From the NCBI RefSeq assembly GCF_040939455.1, contig NC_134129.1, positions 21,528,001 to 21,592,000 of the forward strand: a stretch of DNA of 64,000 bases, given 5' to 3'. The translations under genes and the position numbers were made by a program. Position 1 is the first letter of the stretch, and the number at the start of each line of letters is the position of its first letter. The DNA is from Microcebus murinus (lineage: Eukaryota > Chordata > Mammalia > Primates > Cheirogaleidae). This document shows, one piece after another, positions 12,223 to 25,010 of this stretch. Below the pieces are notes generated by a model. The model did not search any database. It saw nothing but the letters and a program-made list of their open reading frames with translations, and was not told the origin of the DNA.

Positions 12223-12792
12223 TAATAAATCTGCGATCTAATCTTTTTTTTCACCGAAACATAAGGAACTGAAGTTCAAACTAAATGTATTTATTACCCT
12301 CTAACGATATTCCCATTCTACCAGAGGTGAGGAAGGCATGAGGGCCTGGCCCCAGCCCCATGACCTTTAGGAACCTTTAGGAACGTTTAGGAACCTTCCG
12401 AAACCCGGAACCTCCTTTCCCTGGTCTATGAATCCCCTGTCATCCATCTCCTCCCTTGGCTGCTTCCTTTTCATAAACCACAGGCACCTCTGCTGATCTT
12501 TTTATCGTTAAACCCATCCATCCTCCTCCTACTTGAGGTCAGCCTTCCACGATGAGGAACCGATGTGGACATCAACCACCCTACACCACGCTAAAGATTC
12601 AGGGCCACCAGGATAGATGGTGTAGGACGTCACCATCTCCCCATTTCTCTTGGCCTTTGTGCTACATCTTTGCTGTTTTCTTAAAAGTTCCATCCTATCT
12701 ACGTCACTTCCATGTTTGCTCCACAAGACTTCAAACCTCCTGGCCAGACAATAACTTCCTGGAAGATATCTTACCACTTACAAAACTTCTAC
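12223..12792 (+). other. intronic single-copy DNA
   Basis: A short tandem repeat, TTTAGGAACC x3 (12363-12398); otherwise nothing recognised. Confidence 0.5.
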
Positions 12793-13161
12793 TTTTATTT
12801 TTATTTATTTATTTATTTATTTATTTTTGAGACAGAGTCTCACTTTGTTGCCCAGGCTAGAGTGAGTGCCGTGGCGTCAGCCTCGCTCACAGCAACCTCA
12901 AACTCCTGGGCTCAAGCGATCCTCCTGCCTCAGCCTCCCGAGTAGCTGGGACTACAGGCATGCGCCACCAAGCCTGGCTAATTTCTTCTATATATTTTTA
13001 GTTGTCCAGCTCATTTCTTTCTCTCTCTCTTTTTTTTTTTTTTAGTAGACACGGGGTCTCACTCTTGCTCAGGCTGGTTTCGAACTCCTGACCTTGAGCG
13101 ATCCTCCCGCCTCGGCCTCCCAGAGTGCTAGGATGACAGGCGTGAGCCACCGCGCCCGGCC
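12793..13161 (-). mobile_element. Alu, full length
   Basis: Target duplication CAAAACTTCTACTTT / CAAAACCTTTACTTT. An internal CT-rich and T12 run replaces part of the linker (13018-13043). Confidence 0.95.
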
Positions 13162-13399
13162 CAAAACCTTTACTTTGAAAAACAATTACTACATCTACAC
13201 GCTGCATATAATTAAATGGTTTTCTATAAAAGTCTTATAAGACGGAGGACTTGGGAGAACACAGATAGTGTCGTCAGGAAAAATGTAAACAATTCATAGA
13301 TCAATATTTAAAGGAAGGGGAAAGGAATTCGACATTTATCAAGTACCAGATACTATCATGCACGTGATCTCAGTACTCAGAAGTCATCAGTAAATGTGT

Positions 13400-13881
13400 C
13401 CTCTAGAATGTTTACAGCAGCACAATTCACAACCGCAAAGACGTGGAAACAACCCAAGTGCCCACCAATCCATGAGTGGATTAATAAAATGTGGTACATG
13501 TACACCACGGAGTACTACTCAGCTATAAGAAACAACGGTGATCTAGCACCTCTTGTGTTTTCCTGGATAGAGCTGGAACCCATTCTACTAAGTGAAGTAT
13601 CCCAAGAATGGAAAAACAAGCACCACATGTACTCACCAGCAAATTGGTATTAACTGATCAGCACCTAAGTGGACACATAGGAGTAACATTTATCGGGTGT
13701 CGGGCAGGTGGGAGGGGGAGGAGGGGAAGGGTATATACATACACAACGAGTGAGATGTGCACCGTCTGGGGGATGGACACGCTAGAAGCTCTGACTCAAG
13801 GGGGGAGGGGGGGTCAAGGGCAATATACGTGACCTTAACATTTGTACCCCCACAATATGCTGGGAAAATAAATAAATAATT
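13400..13881 (+). mobile_element. L1 3' end (5'-truncated)
   Basis: The ORF2 C-terminus is readable (KTWKQPKCPPIHEWINKMW, then [19 protein letters not shown]), followed by the G-rich 3' UTR and an AAATAAATAAATAA tail. It is coding-dead through truncation. Confidence 0.9.
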
Positions 13882-14093
13882 ATCAGATACACACACACAT
13901 AAAAACCTTTCAGGTTTGGTGTACAGGGTCTCTGAGCTTGAGGTCTCAGACCCAGCAGCTTACCCAGGTTATAAAACTAGGAAGGGCCAGAGTTGGGGTG
14001 GACTTTCTTTTTTTTTTTTTTTAAGTCCATAGTCAACTTTACCACACTGGTCCTCTAGATGAACACTTTCCCTTTTCATTTTTTCTCTTTTTG

Positions 14094-14420
14094 TTTTTTT
14101 TTTTTTTTTTTTTTTTGAGACAGGGTCTCACTTTGTTGCCCAGGCTAGAGTGAGTGCCGTGGCCACGTCAGCCTAGCTCACAGCAACCTCCAAGTCCTGG
14201 GCTCAAGGGATCCCCCTGCCTCAGCCTCCCGAGTAGCTGGGACTACAGGCATGCGCCACCACGCCCGGCTAATTTTTTCTATATATATTTTTAGTTGGCC
14301 AATTAATTTCTTTCTATTTATAGTAGAGACCCGGGGTCTCCCTCTTGCTCAGGCTGGTTTCCAACTCCTGAGTTTGAGCGATCTTCCCGCCTCGGCCTCC
14401 CAGAGTGCTGGGATGACAGG
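14094..14420 (-). mobile_element. Alu, 5' end missing
   Basis: T-run of about 22; stops at GATGACAGG, without the final GTGAGCCACCGCGCCCGG. Confidence 0.9.
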
Positions 14421-14529
14421 CCATTTTTTTCTCTTGACACAGCGGGTCCTTCTTGTCACCCGTTCAGCCAGAAGGAAAAGGTCAGAATCCAGGTGGACGA
14501 ACTTCCATCCCCACTCCGTCCGCCTCCCC

Positions 14530-14605
14530 CACCCCACGGCCACCTGCTCAGATCACTCGACCTCTCTGAGGCTCATTTTGCCATCTGCAAAACCCTACTC
14601 TAACA
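14530..14605 (+). mobile_element. MIR fragment
   Basis: ATCACTCGACCTCTCTGAGG and TTTTGCCATCTGCAAAACC match the MIR core in forward orientation. Confidence 0.6.
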
Positions 14606-15160
14606 CGGGATGGTATTGGAATATAACACCAAAACCCTTTTCCCCTTTTCGAATGACTTTCCCATACACATGCACACATATAAATAAACTAACCCAATTA
14701 CCGCATTCTTTTTTTTTTAAATACTGCCCTAAATGTTAATGTTTCAGAGTTTCCCATTTTACCTCTATTTCCCCCATGACCATAAAACCTCATGTCACCT
14801 TGTATCCTTAGGTAACCTCTGCAGACGCTTGGATTATCTAAAAGTCTTCCAAAAGGGAGGGGAAAATATGGATCTGCAATTCAGCACCTAGAACAACAGC
14901 TGTTGGATATCTTTAGTACCTAATTAGATTCCATTCATCGCCATCCTTTTAACTTTCAACTGGATGCTTTTTTTTAAAGACGCTATTAAAAATATCTGGC
15001 TGCAGGAGGGCTGAGGAAGACCAAGCTCCACACGAAATCTTCAATCCGTACCTAACCAACCGCTGCCCACCTGCACCAAGTCCCACAGGTAGCTGTGAGG
15101 AGGAGAGCTGTGGGTTGCCACCTCCATATAGGTGAAAACACTTAAAAAAAAAAAAAGTAC

Positions 15161-15493
<333 letters not shown>

Positions 15494-15784
15494 GAACATA
15501 AGAACGTACGTTGGATATAGCTAATAACCTCTGCTGATGGAACGGGCGTCTCAAAAACCCAGATTCTCTGCAACTTATTTTAAACGGGTTTTCAGCCTGT
15601 GTCCGGGCTCTGCTTGCTTTCTCCACCGGCTGGGCTCACTGGCAGGTTGTGGACCGCAGGAGTCGGAGTGGGGACTATTGGGCAGGCGACGGACCCAGCT
15701 GCCAGGGAGAGAGAAAAAAATGAGGTTTGAGGTTTCTTAGACCCTCAGTGGAAGTTGCTGATACAACGCAAAACAAAACAGCAA

Positions 15785-15920
15785 GCCAGGCAGGGCTCCG
15801 TGCCTGTGATCCCAGCTACCTGGGAGGCTGAGGGGGAAGGATTGCTTCAGCCAAGGAGTTCGAGACCAGCCTGAGCAACATAGCAAGCCCTGCCCAAAAA
15901 AACAACAACAAAAAAAAAAC
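15785..15920 (+). mobile_element. Alu monomer (FLAM-like, ancient)
   Basis: A single arm (GCTCCGTGCCTGTGATCCCA ... GAGCAACATAGCAAGCCCTG) with an A-rich end and no right arm, so it predates dimeric Alu. Confidence 0.8.
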
Positions 15921-16088
15921 CACACACCAGCAACATATTAATTTTTGGCTGATCATTTTGGCCATGATGAGATAGAATGCCATGCAAGCAAAGGAACAGG
16001 TGGTATATTCGTGTAAAGGGTGCTATTCAAGTTCTCACCTCTCTATTATCCCAAATATAAAACGGAAGTACTGTAAGAACATGGGCTC

Positions 16089-16402
16089 TAGCACTCTGGG
16101 AGGCCGAGGCAGGAGGATCACTCAAGGTCAGGAGTTCGAAACCAGCCTGAGCAAGAGCGAGACCCCGTCTCTACTAAAAATAGAAAAAATAACGGGCCAA
16201 CTAAAAATATAGAGAAAAAATTAGCTGGGCATGGTGGCGCATGCCTGTAGTCCCAGCTACTCGGGAGGAGGCTGAGGCAGGAGGATTGCTTGAGCCCAGG
16301 AGTGTGAGGTTGCTGTGAGCGAGGCTGACGCCACGGCACTCACTCTAGCCTGGACAACAGAGTGAGACTCTGTCTCAAAAAAAAAAAAAAAAAAAAAAAA
16401 AA
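16089..16402 (+). mobile_element. Alu, 5'-truncated
   Basis: Begins within the left arm at TAGCACTCTGGGAGGCC; tail of 26 A. Confidence 0.95.
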
Positions 16403-16936
16403 GCACATAAGTTGCTATATATCAAAAAGTTAATATTTGCATAATGTATCCCAATATAATTGATTTCCTTCATGACACTATATGTCTTGCTTTATACATT
16501 TAAAACATTATCCTGAGACAGTGGCTTTAGACATGGCCAAGGAACCAAAGGGACCCTCCCTGTAAGAATGTTCCGGCACGGCAGAGAGAACCAATCTTGG
16601 TTTTGTGTGTGCGCCTGTGTGTGTTTGTTTGTTTGTTTTTTGGTTGGTTGCTAAGTGCCTGTGGATCCAACAAAAAGATGACAGCAATTCTTCTGAGTTT
16701 TGCAACAAGTGCGGAGCCAAGTCAGGGGACTGTTTGCTAGTCTAGGCGTGAGCCGACCAAAGCCAGAAGACAGACAGGCTCTCGAACCGGAGTCTAGCAG
16801 ACACAGAAGGTCAGACATTAACCCCAAAACGTCTGGGATGCCCAAATATTTCTCGCCGGATGCCAAGGATGGGAGTGGAGACCGCGGGCAGTGACTGACA
16901 CACGGGGAAGGGTACTGTTTTGCAAGAGCCCAATGA

Positions 16937-17254
16937 GTTCTAGCACTCCGTGAGGCCGAGGCAGGTGGATCGCTCAAGGTCAGGAGTTGGAGACCAACCT
17001 GAGCAAGAGCGAGACCCCCGTCTCTACTAAAAATAGAAAGAAATTAATTGGCCAACTAAAAACATGTATAGAAAAAATTAGCCAGGCACAGTGGCGCATG
17101 CCTGTAGCCCCAGCTACTCGGAGGAGGCTGAGGCAGGAGGATCGCTTGAGCCCAGGAGTTGGAGGTTGCTGTGAGCTAGGCTGACGCCACGGCACTCGCT
17201 CTAGCCCGGGCGACAGAGCGAAACTCTGTCTCAAAAAAATAAAATAAAATAAAA
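16937..17254 (+). mobile_element. Alu, 5'-truncated
   Basis: Begins at TCTAGCACTCCGTGAGG, nearly the same truncation point as the copy 850 bp to the left; AAATAAAATAAAATA tail. Confidence 0.95.
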
Positions 17255-18982
17255 AGAATTCTGTTTTCTCCCACGTTTTATTTAAGTGCATCCAAGCAAA
17301 GCTATCACAGCCAGGTAGAGAAGTTAAGTGGTCTGGGGGGGCACATCCTTCAGGGGAAGGCAAAGAAGGACCATTGATAAAAAAACAAAACAAAACAAAA
17401 AGCCAACAGTCATGGGAACAGGAAGGAATCATTCTCTCCTGCAGGCCTTAATGGAAGAGTAGAAGTAAACTGAGAGGGGTACAGACCTCAATTGAGCCAA
17501 AAGAAGCCATGCTGAAGAATGGGAGCGTTGCATTAACCGACAGAAGCCAGCAGAAGAACGGAAGGCTGTGCAAGATGCAATCGACTACAGGTCTTAGGAA
17601 TCATACACACGCCCTTGTGGGAAAGTGCACAGGCATTCTCGGGGTCTCTAATCGATGCTCCCCTTCCTTCCGGAAGCCAGCACAATGGAAATGCCTTCGC
17701 CCTCTAGGGCCACTCTGCTAAAACCAGCCCTGACCTTTTATCCCCCCCTTATCCTTTCATCCAGAATCTCATGGAGATTTTTTTGTTCCGGGGTTTACAT
17801 AAAAGGATTTTGGTAGCCTAAGCTATAAAGCCCTTCTCTGACCCCGTTTTCAGGAATTCCTAACACAATCCCCATTCTTAGCCATTCTGAGGCAGATAAA
17901 GGATAAAGGAATAGCTGTTAGGATATTTTTTTTTTCTCCCTTTTGTTTTTTTTTTTTTTTTTTAAAAAAAAAAAACAACTTAAATCAAAATGATTGCAGT
18001 AGGAAGGCAGGCTTCCACAGAAAAAGGACCAGAGGGGAGCGAATGCATTTGGCTATTCCTCGATTCGATCTGTTTGTGACTGGACACTTAGCATTCCGCC
18101 CTTCTGCTCGGAATGAGCAAACAGGGCGATTTTCACATTGTCTCAGATTTCACTGCAGCTGTAACATCTGGCAACACTGTTTGGGCGAAAGAGCCAGAAG
18201 TGGACTTCCAAAAGATGAACACAGTGTTACTGTCTCATGGCATCATCTGGAGGAAACCACCCCTAAGTTCATTTCAACACAAATCTCTGAATGAAGACCC
18301 AGCCAGCCGACAGCTATCAAGTCATCCCCTTCTCCCAGTATAGATGAATTTTTATTTTTTTTATTTTTTGGTATAAACGACAGCTTTCTAATTATAGCAA
18401 AGAAGTTCGAATTTTTAAAAGGTTAACCCAATCAGTCAATATCTTCCACCAGTATCAAGCCGTGATTGGTCATCACTGGACACACTTCTGACTCACCTAC
18501 GTGGTGTTATCATTTTCGAGTTTGAAATGTCGAAATGGAAATAGTCATCTTCACTACCGGCTGCACCAAACCCCTTCCTAGTCAGAGCCCAGAAGGAGCC
18601 CCAAGACATGTTTTCTGGCCGAACGTTTCCTAATGAAGTGACTCAAAATTCAAGCCACAGACTCCAGCTGCTCGTGAGTAACAATGACTCAAACAATCAG
18701 ACTGTACATGGCCAAAGGTCATTGCTTACAAATAATTATATTTCTTAATTTGGCATGAAAAATATGCCAAGTGTGTCCTGGCATCAATCACTTCAGGAAC
18801 AAAAGGCTTTAATCACAGAATCCCAAGTCACATTTCTAAGCTTACGTAACGAAAAGTTCGCAAAATGAAGCAAGCACACTCTTCCACGCCAATCCATACA
18901 CAAACCCATGTACTGACCAAGTCAGAACTAGCAAATGCTATAAAAACAATTCTATTCAGGATATAGATGCAAATTATTCTGG
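17255..18982 (+). other. intronic single-copy DNA, 1.7 kb without clear repeats
   Basis: One T18-A12 run (17948-17976). Otherwise mixed sequence with no recognised repeat, making it a reasonable place to look for conserved non-coding elements. Confidence 0.5.
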
Positions 18983-19318
18983 GTCAGCCACGCCTGTCAT
19001 CCTAGCACTCTGGGAGGCCGAGGCGGGCGGATCGCTGGAGGTCAGGAGTTCGAAACCAGCCTGAGCAAGAGCGAGACCCCGTCTCTACTAAAAACAGAAA
19101 GAAATTAATGGACCAACTAAAATATATATATACAAAAAATTAGCCGGGCGTGGTGGCGCATGCCTGTAGTCCCAGCTACTCGGGAGGCTGAGGCAGGAGG
19201 ATCGCTTGAGCCCTAGAGTTTGAGGTTGCTGTTGAGCGAGGCTGATGCCACGGCACTCTAGCCTGGACAGCAGAGTGAGACTCTGTCTCAAGAGTAAATA
19301 AATAAATAAATAAAAATA
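18983..19318 (+). mobile_element. Alu, slightly 5'-truncated
   Basis: Starts at GGTCAGCCACGCCTGTC; AAATAAATAAATAAAT tail. Confidence 0.95.
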
Positions 19319-20649
19319 AATCTCAAATATGCTATCCCCCGAATATCTAAAAATGAATTTGTTTCTGTAATACTCCTTTAATGCAAAAATATTTCAAAAG
19401 TAACAACAGAGAAAGAGAGAGAGAGAGAGAGAAAGAGAGCGAATGATTCATCTGACAGAATCCACTGTCATTCCGATTTTTCCTCTCGGCAGCTCACCAG
19501 CACACAGCAAGCACTCATGAGATGAATGAGGCTTGCTATTGGGAATTTCGTGTATGAGTAGATCAGCTAAAATTACTGGATCGAAAATGTACAGGATCAA
19601 TGCAGGAGCTCGGTGGAAACTAGAGTTACTACTGGAGAATTAAACAAAAACCACTGATGGGTCCATTAAAATAGAAAGGGCAACATAGTTCTTTACGTCT
19701 TAAATCCCATGTTATAAGTCAACTAGGAAATTCCATCTCCCGGGAGAAAATTCAGTAATAAAATGCCTAATGGATAGACAGTCGAGGCATATTTACAGCA
19801 TTAGTCTGTTTTCCTAGATATGATTCTCTCTCTAGGCCTCTATAACTTTGGGAACTGGGAAAATATTTCAGTCATGATAACTATGTGAAATCCTCAACAT
19901 GAACTACTTCATCCTTGTACCATTCCTGCTCATTTGATTTTCAGCATTTGGATAGGTCTTTTTCAATAAAACAAAAAGAGAGATCAAAGAATACTTAAAC
20001 ATACGCGGCTTTGAAATTTCCGTTGTCCATTGTATGGTGCAAGGTGTGATTTTTTTTTTTTTCCTCACAGTCTCATCAAAGTATGTCCTGGCATTGATAT
20101 CCCGAAATTAATTTTCCGTACCTCCCATTTTGTTTTGTACTGATCTCTCTTAAGATCCACCGAGGAAACACCGAGCAATGTTTAAACCATATTCTACAGC
20201 CCTTGGCATTACAGCACAAAAATAATTTTAATTTGCTATTGGTATATAACACGTTCTAAATACACCGAGTTAGGGCTCCCTTCTTCTCACCCTACACATA
20301 ATCAGAGAGAGAGACTTACAACAGAGAAAAAGATCGCACATCCCGACCTTACATGCAGTACCAACTGCCAAGTACACGGAATTCTTCAAGCATGACTCAT
20401 GACAGAGTCCAGTTTAGAACGGTTACCTGCCCTGACATCCATAATGAACGGCAAACTGGAAAAAAATTTGACAGAGTAGATTATGCATTTTATCCTTCTT
20501 GGAAAGTTAAAATGCAAGGACAGAAATTTTCCCAAAGTACCACCATATGATGCAGTTTAAAAACTTTAAAACATTCTCCCTGGACTACCACTTTTACCTC
20601 TATACACTGACCTCTAAAGACCTTTTAAACGTTAAAATTATAGGTTTCT
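19319..20649 (+). other. intronic single-copy DNA, 1.3 kb without clear repeats
   Basis: A GA run (19410-19438). No frame, RNA gene or transposon recognised. Confidence 0.5.
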
Positions 20650-20663
20650 GTTGCTACTGTTTA

Positions 20664-21487
20664 TTTTTTTTCTTTCTTTTTTTATTTATTTTTTATTTTT
20701 TTTATTTTAGCGTATTATGGGGGTACAGGTGTTAAGGTTACATATATTGCCCATGCCCCCCTCCCCCCTTGAGTCAGAGCTTCAAGCATGTCCATCCCCC
20801 AAACGTTGCACATCTTACTCGTTGTGGTTGTATACACCCATCCCCTCCTCCCCCCTCCCACCCTCCCGACACCCGATAAATGTTACTCCTGTGTGTCCAC
20901 TTAGGTGTTGATCCGTTAATACCAATTTGCTGGTGAGCACATGTGGTGCTTGTTTTTCCATTCTTGGGATACTTCACTTAGTAGAATGGGCTCCAGCTCT
21001 ATCCAGGAAAATACAAGAGGTGCTAGATCACCGTTGTTTCTTAAAGCTGAGTAGAACTCCATGGTATACATATACCACATTTTATTAGTCCACTCATGAA
21101 TTGATGGGCACTTGGGTTGTTTCCACAGCTTTGCAATTGTGAATTGTGCTGCTATAAACATTCGAGTGCAGGTGTCTTTTTCATAAAGTGACTTTTGCTC
21201 TTTTGTGTAGATGCCCAGTAATGGGATTGCTGGATCCAATGGTAGATCCACTTGTATCGCTTTGAGGTATCTCCATATTGCTTTCCACAGAGGTTGAACT
21301 AGTTTGCAGTCCCACCAGCAGTGTAGGAGTGTTCCTCTCTCTCCACATCCACGGGAGCATCTATTGTTTGGGGACTTTTTGATAAAGGCCATCCTCACTG
21401 GAGTTAAGTGGTATCTCATTGTGGTTTTGATTTGCATTTCCCTGATGATTAGAGATGTTGAACATTTTTTTCATATTTTTTTTTTGT
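20664..21487 (-). mobile_element. L1 3' end with ORF2 C-terminus (5'-truncated)
   Basis: The minus strand reads [20 protein letters not shown] through [19 protein letters not shown] to the ORF2 end, then the 3' UTR and tail. Target duplications GTTGCTACTGTTTA (20650-20663) and GTTGCCACTGTTCA (21488-21501) agree at 12 of 14 positions. A frame of 173 codons is still open, so the insertion is fairly young. Confidence 0.9.
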
Positions 21488-21844
21488 GTTGCCACTGTTC
21501 AAAATGAATGCAAAGTGATTTCGGTCGTATATTTTGTTCCATTTCCTCAAGTGTAACAAGGCCAATATAGGATAGCCATTATTGGGCACAGCGTTGGTCC
21601 GAACCTTGGTTTTATGACTTACCCGCTGAGACATTATGAAATTTAATCTCTCTAAGCTTCAGTTCCCTCCTCAAAACAACAAAGACAAGTGGAAATTAAA
21701 AAGACACCCACCTCGCAGAATCGGTAAGAGTCAAATGAGCTGAATGACGTACATGGAGTTCGGGCTTCCTACGGGTTTCCGCACATACGTGGTAAACATT
21801 CATTCACCCTTAGCCAGTATTCTCATTCTATTACTTCTTCTCCA

Positions 21845-21897
21845 GTCTAGAACAGGAGTCTGTTCTAGAACAGACTGTCTAGAATGTCTGTCTAGAA
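21845..21897 (+). repeat. cluster of repeated hAT target sites (possible excision footprints)
   Basis: The 8-mer GTCTAGAA occurs at 21845, 21877 and 21890, with TTCTAGAA at 21863. They are separated by CAGGAGTCTG, CAGACT and TGTCT, which resemble joined transposon ends (CAG...CTG). A further GTCTAGAA lies right of the resident MITE. Footprint origin is inferred. Confidence 0.55.
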
Positions 21898-22080
21898 CAG
21901 GCGTCCTCAAACTACGGCCCGTGGGCCACATGCGGCCCGCCACGTGTTTTTGTCACCGCTGCCTGTCCTGCTTAGCAGCCGACTGGTCCCGGGCCCACAG
22001 TGCGCATGTGTGCACCGCTCTCTCCAACGGTCCGAGGGACAGTGAACTGGCCCCCTGTTTAAAGAGTCTGAGGACCCCTG
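21898..22080. mobile_element. hAT-type MITE (183 bp) with perfect 8-bp target duplication
   Basis: Left end CAGGCGTCCTCAAACTACGG, right end TTTGAGGACCCCTG-like: inverted repeats of about 15 bp. It is flanked by GTCTAGAA (21890-21897) and GTCTAGAA (22081-22088), the 8-bp duplication expected of hAT. It is non-coding. Confidence 0.85.
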
Positions 22081-22439
22081 GTCTAGAATCTACAATGTTT
22101 GCCCGGTTACATGCAAGACCTTTAAAATCAGGGAGTCTTAACGTCCCTCAACCCACAATTATTTTTAATTGAATGGGTCTCTCAACTTCTTCCATCTCCT
22201 CACTTCCCATACCCCTTCGGGCAAACCTCGGTATTTCTTGCCCTTCTCAGTGAATAGAAGGACAAGAATGAACAGTCTGTGTTGCATGAAACAGTGTCTT
22301 TTTCAGAACAAACAACAGGCTGATTTGCACTAAGCCTCACATGAAAATCAGCCTCCTTGCTGTAAAATACCATCCCATGCCTCTGCTTAAAAGCAAATTT
22401 TAACGTTTTCCCACAAAGCTTTAAATCACACCTCACCTG

Positions 22440-22635
22440 TGCTCACAAATATTCTTAATACATGAACACGGGATAAACTGGTAAAAAAAAAAAAAAAAGT
22501 CCCAGTTCTTGAACAATATTGTTTTTTTTTAATTTAAACTATCTGGCCTCAGGCATGAATAGCTGCAGGGAATCTGCCATGTGAATGTGGGTTTGTAGCT
22601 TACAGTTTACCTTCTCTTATTTATTACTGTCAGTT
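22440..22635 (+). repeat. diverged local repeat, copy A
   Basis: CTTAATACATGAACACGGGAT, ACTATCTGGCCTCAGGCATG and GTGGGTTTGTAGCTTACAGT match copy B at 23942-24125 at about 75 percent. Confidence 0.7.
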
Positions 22636-22657
22636 CAGCAACGGGTACCCTGTAAAC

Positions 22658-22837
22658 CAGGCATCCTCAAACTACGGCCCGGCCAGTGGGCCACATGCCG
22701 CCCGCCTGGGATGTTTATCCGGCCCCCCAGGTGTTTTTGCCGCAGCTGCCTGTCCTGCTTAGCAGCCGACTTGTCCCGGACCCAGCAGTCCCAGTGACAG
22801 TGAACTGGGCCCTGTTTAAAAACTTTGAGGACCCCTG
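22658..22837. mobile_element. hAT-type MITE (180 bp), second copy
   Basis: Same family and orientation as the copy 577 bp to the left (CAGGCATCCTCAAACTACGG ... GAGGACCCCTG). The flanks are CTGTAAAC (22650-22657) and CTGTAAAT (22838-22845), 7 of 8 identical. Confidence 0.85.
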
Positions 22838-23599
22838 CTGTAAATGATAATTAGCTGAAATTTTTCATAGAATTCCCTTTTATGTTTCTGTACACCACAA
22901 CACAAAGAGTTCCTGGACTTTCCCAAAATTAAAGAGGAACTACCTCCCAGCTAGGCATCTGGGGTTCTCTGCCTGTCGTATTGAGGGGTGAAGGGAGCAA
23001 GAGAGACACGGGTGTTTTTAAGTAATTTGTCAGCATCTCACCGAAAAGTTAAAGCTTAGGACGGGGCATTTGGGAAGAGAGTGCCCGTTTCACACTCTTT
23101 GTCCATGGTTCCCTACAAGATTTGAAAGAGAATAGTGCCTGCTCTCTGGAATTGATTTTCAGAGGCGGTTCTCTGTCAGGTAGCTCCCTCTGGGCTCAGC
23201 GATCAGAGGAGCCAGCACAAAGCTACCTTGTGCAGAGCCCTGGAGCTGCTCAGATTTCAGTTCAGATGCAAAAAAAAGACACTCGCTGTTAGCATTTTCC
23301 CAGGGTTGCAGCCAAACTTTTTATGTTACTGCTCACTCCCCGTTCGAGAAGCAAAATTCTACTCCAAGCTTTTATAAGCACTAAAAGATATAGGTGAATT
23401 AGAAAGAAAAAAAAAATCTACCGAAACTATTTCTTTAAAATAAATATTGATAGAGTGGTGATGTTCTTAACCTACTAACCTCAGTCAGATAATGAAAGAG
23501 TACAGAAACTTTGAGGAGTCTTCAGTCCGGCCATCCTAAAACCGCTGAGCAAATATTGGTGTCTCAATTTGCTATGATCACACGTGCTTAAAAATACTC

Positions 23600-23941
23600 T
23601 TTTTTTTTTTTTTTCTTTTGAGACAGAGTCTCACTTTGTTGCCCAGGCTAGAGTGAGTGCCATGGCGTCAGCCTAGCTCACAGCAACCTCCAACTCCTGG
23701 GCTCAAGCGATCCTCCTGCCTCAGCCTCCCGAGTAGCTGGGACTACAGGCATGCGCCACCATGCCCGGCTAATTTTATATATATATATATCTTAGTTGGC
23801 CAATTAATTTCTTTCTATTTATAGTAGAGGCGGGGGTCTTGCTCTTGCTCAGGCTGGTTTTGAACTCCTGACCTCCAGCGATCCTCCCGCCTCGGCCTCC
23901 CAGAGTGCTGGGATGACAGGCGTGAGCCACCGCGCTCGGCC
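23600..23941 (-). mobile_element. Alu, full length
   Basis: Target duplication AAAATACTCT / ACAAATACTCTT. It interrupts the second copy of a local repeat (22440-22635 and 23942-24125). Confidence 0.95.
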
Positions 23942-24125
23942 TACAAATACTCTTAATAAATGAATAGGATAAAGGGATGAATTCCGAGTTCCTCAATAAT
24001 ATATATATTTTTTAATTCAAAGACTATCTGGGCTTATGCAAAAACAGCTGCGATGAATCTAGCACACAGGTGTGGGTTTGTATCTTACAATTTACCTTTT
24101 CTTTCCTACAACCGTCAGTTCAGGT
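23942..24125 (+). repeat. diverged local repeat, copy B
   Basis: CTTAATAAATGAATAGGATA, ACTATCTGGGCTTATGCAAA and GTGGGTTTGTATCTTACAAT correspond to copy A, 1.5 kb to the left. An Alu sits at its left edge. Confidence 0.7.
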
Positions 24126-25010
24126 GTTGCTAACTTAAATAGCACATAGCATGATCGTTGGAATAAATTAACTCGGTCTAAAGAGTCCTTTCAGCTCTTT
24201 AAACACACAAAGTGATCCCGGTCTTTTCATGTAACAAAACTCCAGATAGTATATAAGGGCAACGTAAGGTCCCTTTAACCTTCTAATGGGGCAAAATATT
24301 ACTGAAAACACTGCATGTAAATCCACATGACGTATTCCGAGAAGGTAATTTGGGAAGGTAATTAACAAATCTCTGTCTTTTAGGGTGCTTTCGGCTGTAC
24401 ACAAAACAAATAAACCTGGCTCAGACAGTAAGGACACATCTTATCTCACACCGTAAGACGCCCAAAGTGAGCAGGCTGCAGACATGGAGGCTTCTCCGGC
24501 TCAGAGCATACTAACTTCACTCTCACGCTGGTCACAGGATGGCTGCAGCGGCGCCGGGCATCACAGCAATGACCACAAGAAGCAGACCACAATCTTCTCT
24601 TTGTGTCTTTCTCAGAAGCAAGGACACCCGGCAAAGAAACACCCTCCATGCTGGCCAAGGTAGAGTCAAACGGCCCATTCCTTAATCAATCACTGGCAAC
24701 ACCACAGGAATGCCACGATGGGTTTAGTAGGAGGCACTGGACGTACAGGAATCAACCAAAGTGACCACAGTGGGGTGGACTGGGTGCTGGGGGTGCCACC
24801 ACGATGACCATCACACCCCAGACATACCTGTCTTCTCGGAGCTCAGTTCCTAAAAGTGCCCTGACGCAGGCAGACAACCGAGCCAGAAGCTAGAGGATAC
24901 AATAATGAAACAATCTATCGACATTCCATCCCGCAGAGGGTCAAGTGCATTCTGCTGGACTGGGAAGGGCAGGACACTCAGCCTATGTAATAGGTCAGGA
25001 CCTTGTTTCC
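24126..25010 (+). other. intronic DNA, possibly an old unnamed repeat
   Basis: 24440-24850 (GGTCACAGGATGGCTGCAGC; AATCAATCACTGGCAACACC) has the feel of an ancient interspersed repeat, but I cannot assign a family. Confidence 0.35.

Noticed and set aside
20916..21437. 173-codon minus-strand frame as a host gene
   Set aside because: It is the C-terminal part of L1 ORF2 in a truncated insertion with target duplications.
24446..24658. Short minus-strand frame in a mixed-composition stretch
   Set aside because: The sequence resembles an old interspersed repeat; no coding evidence.
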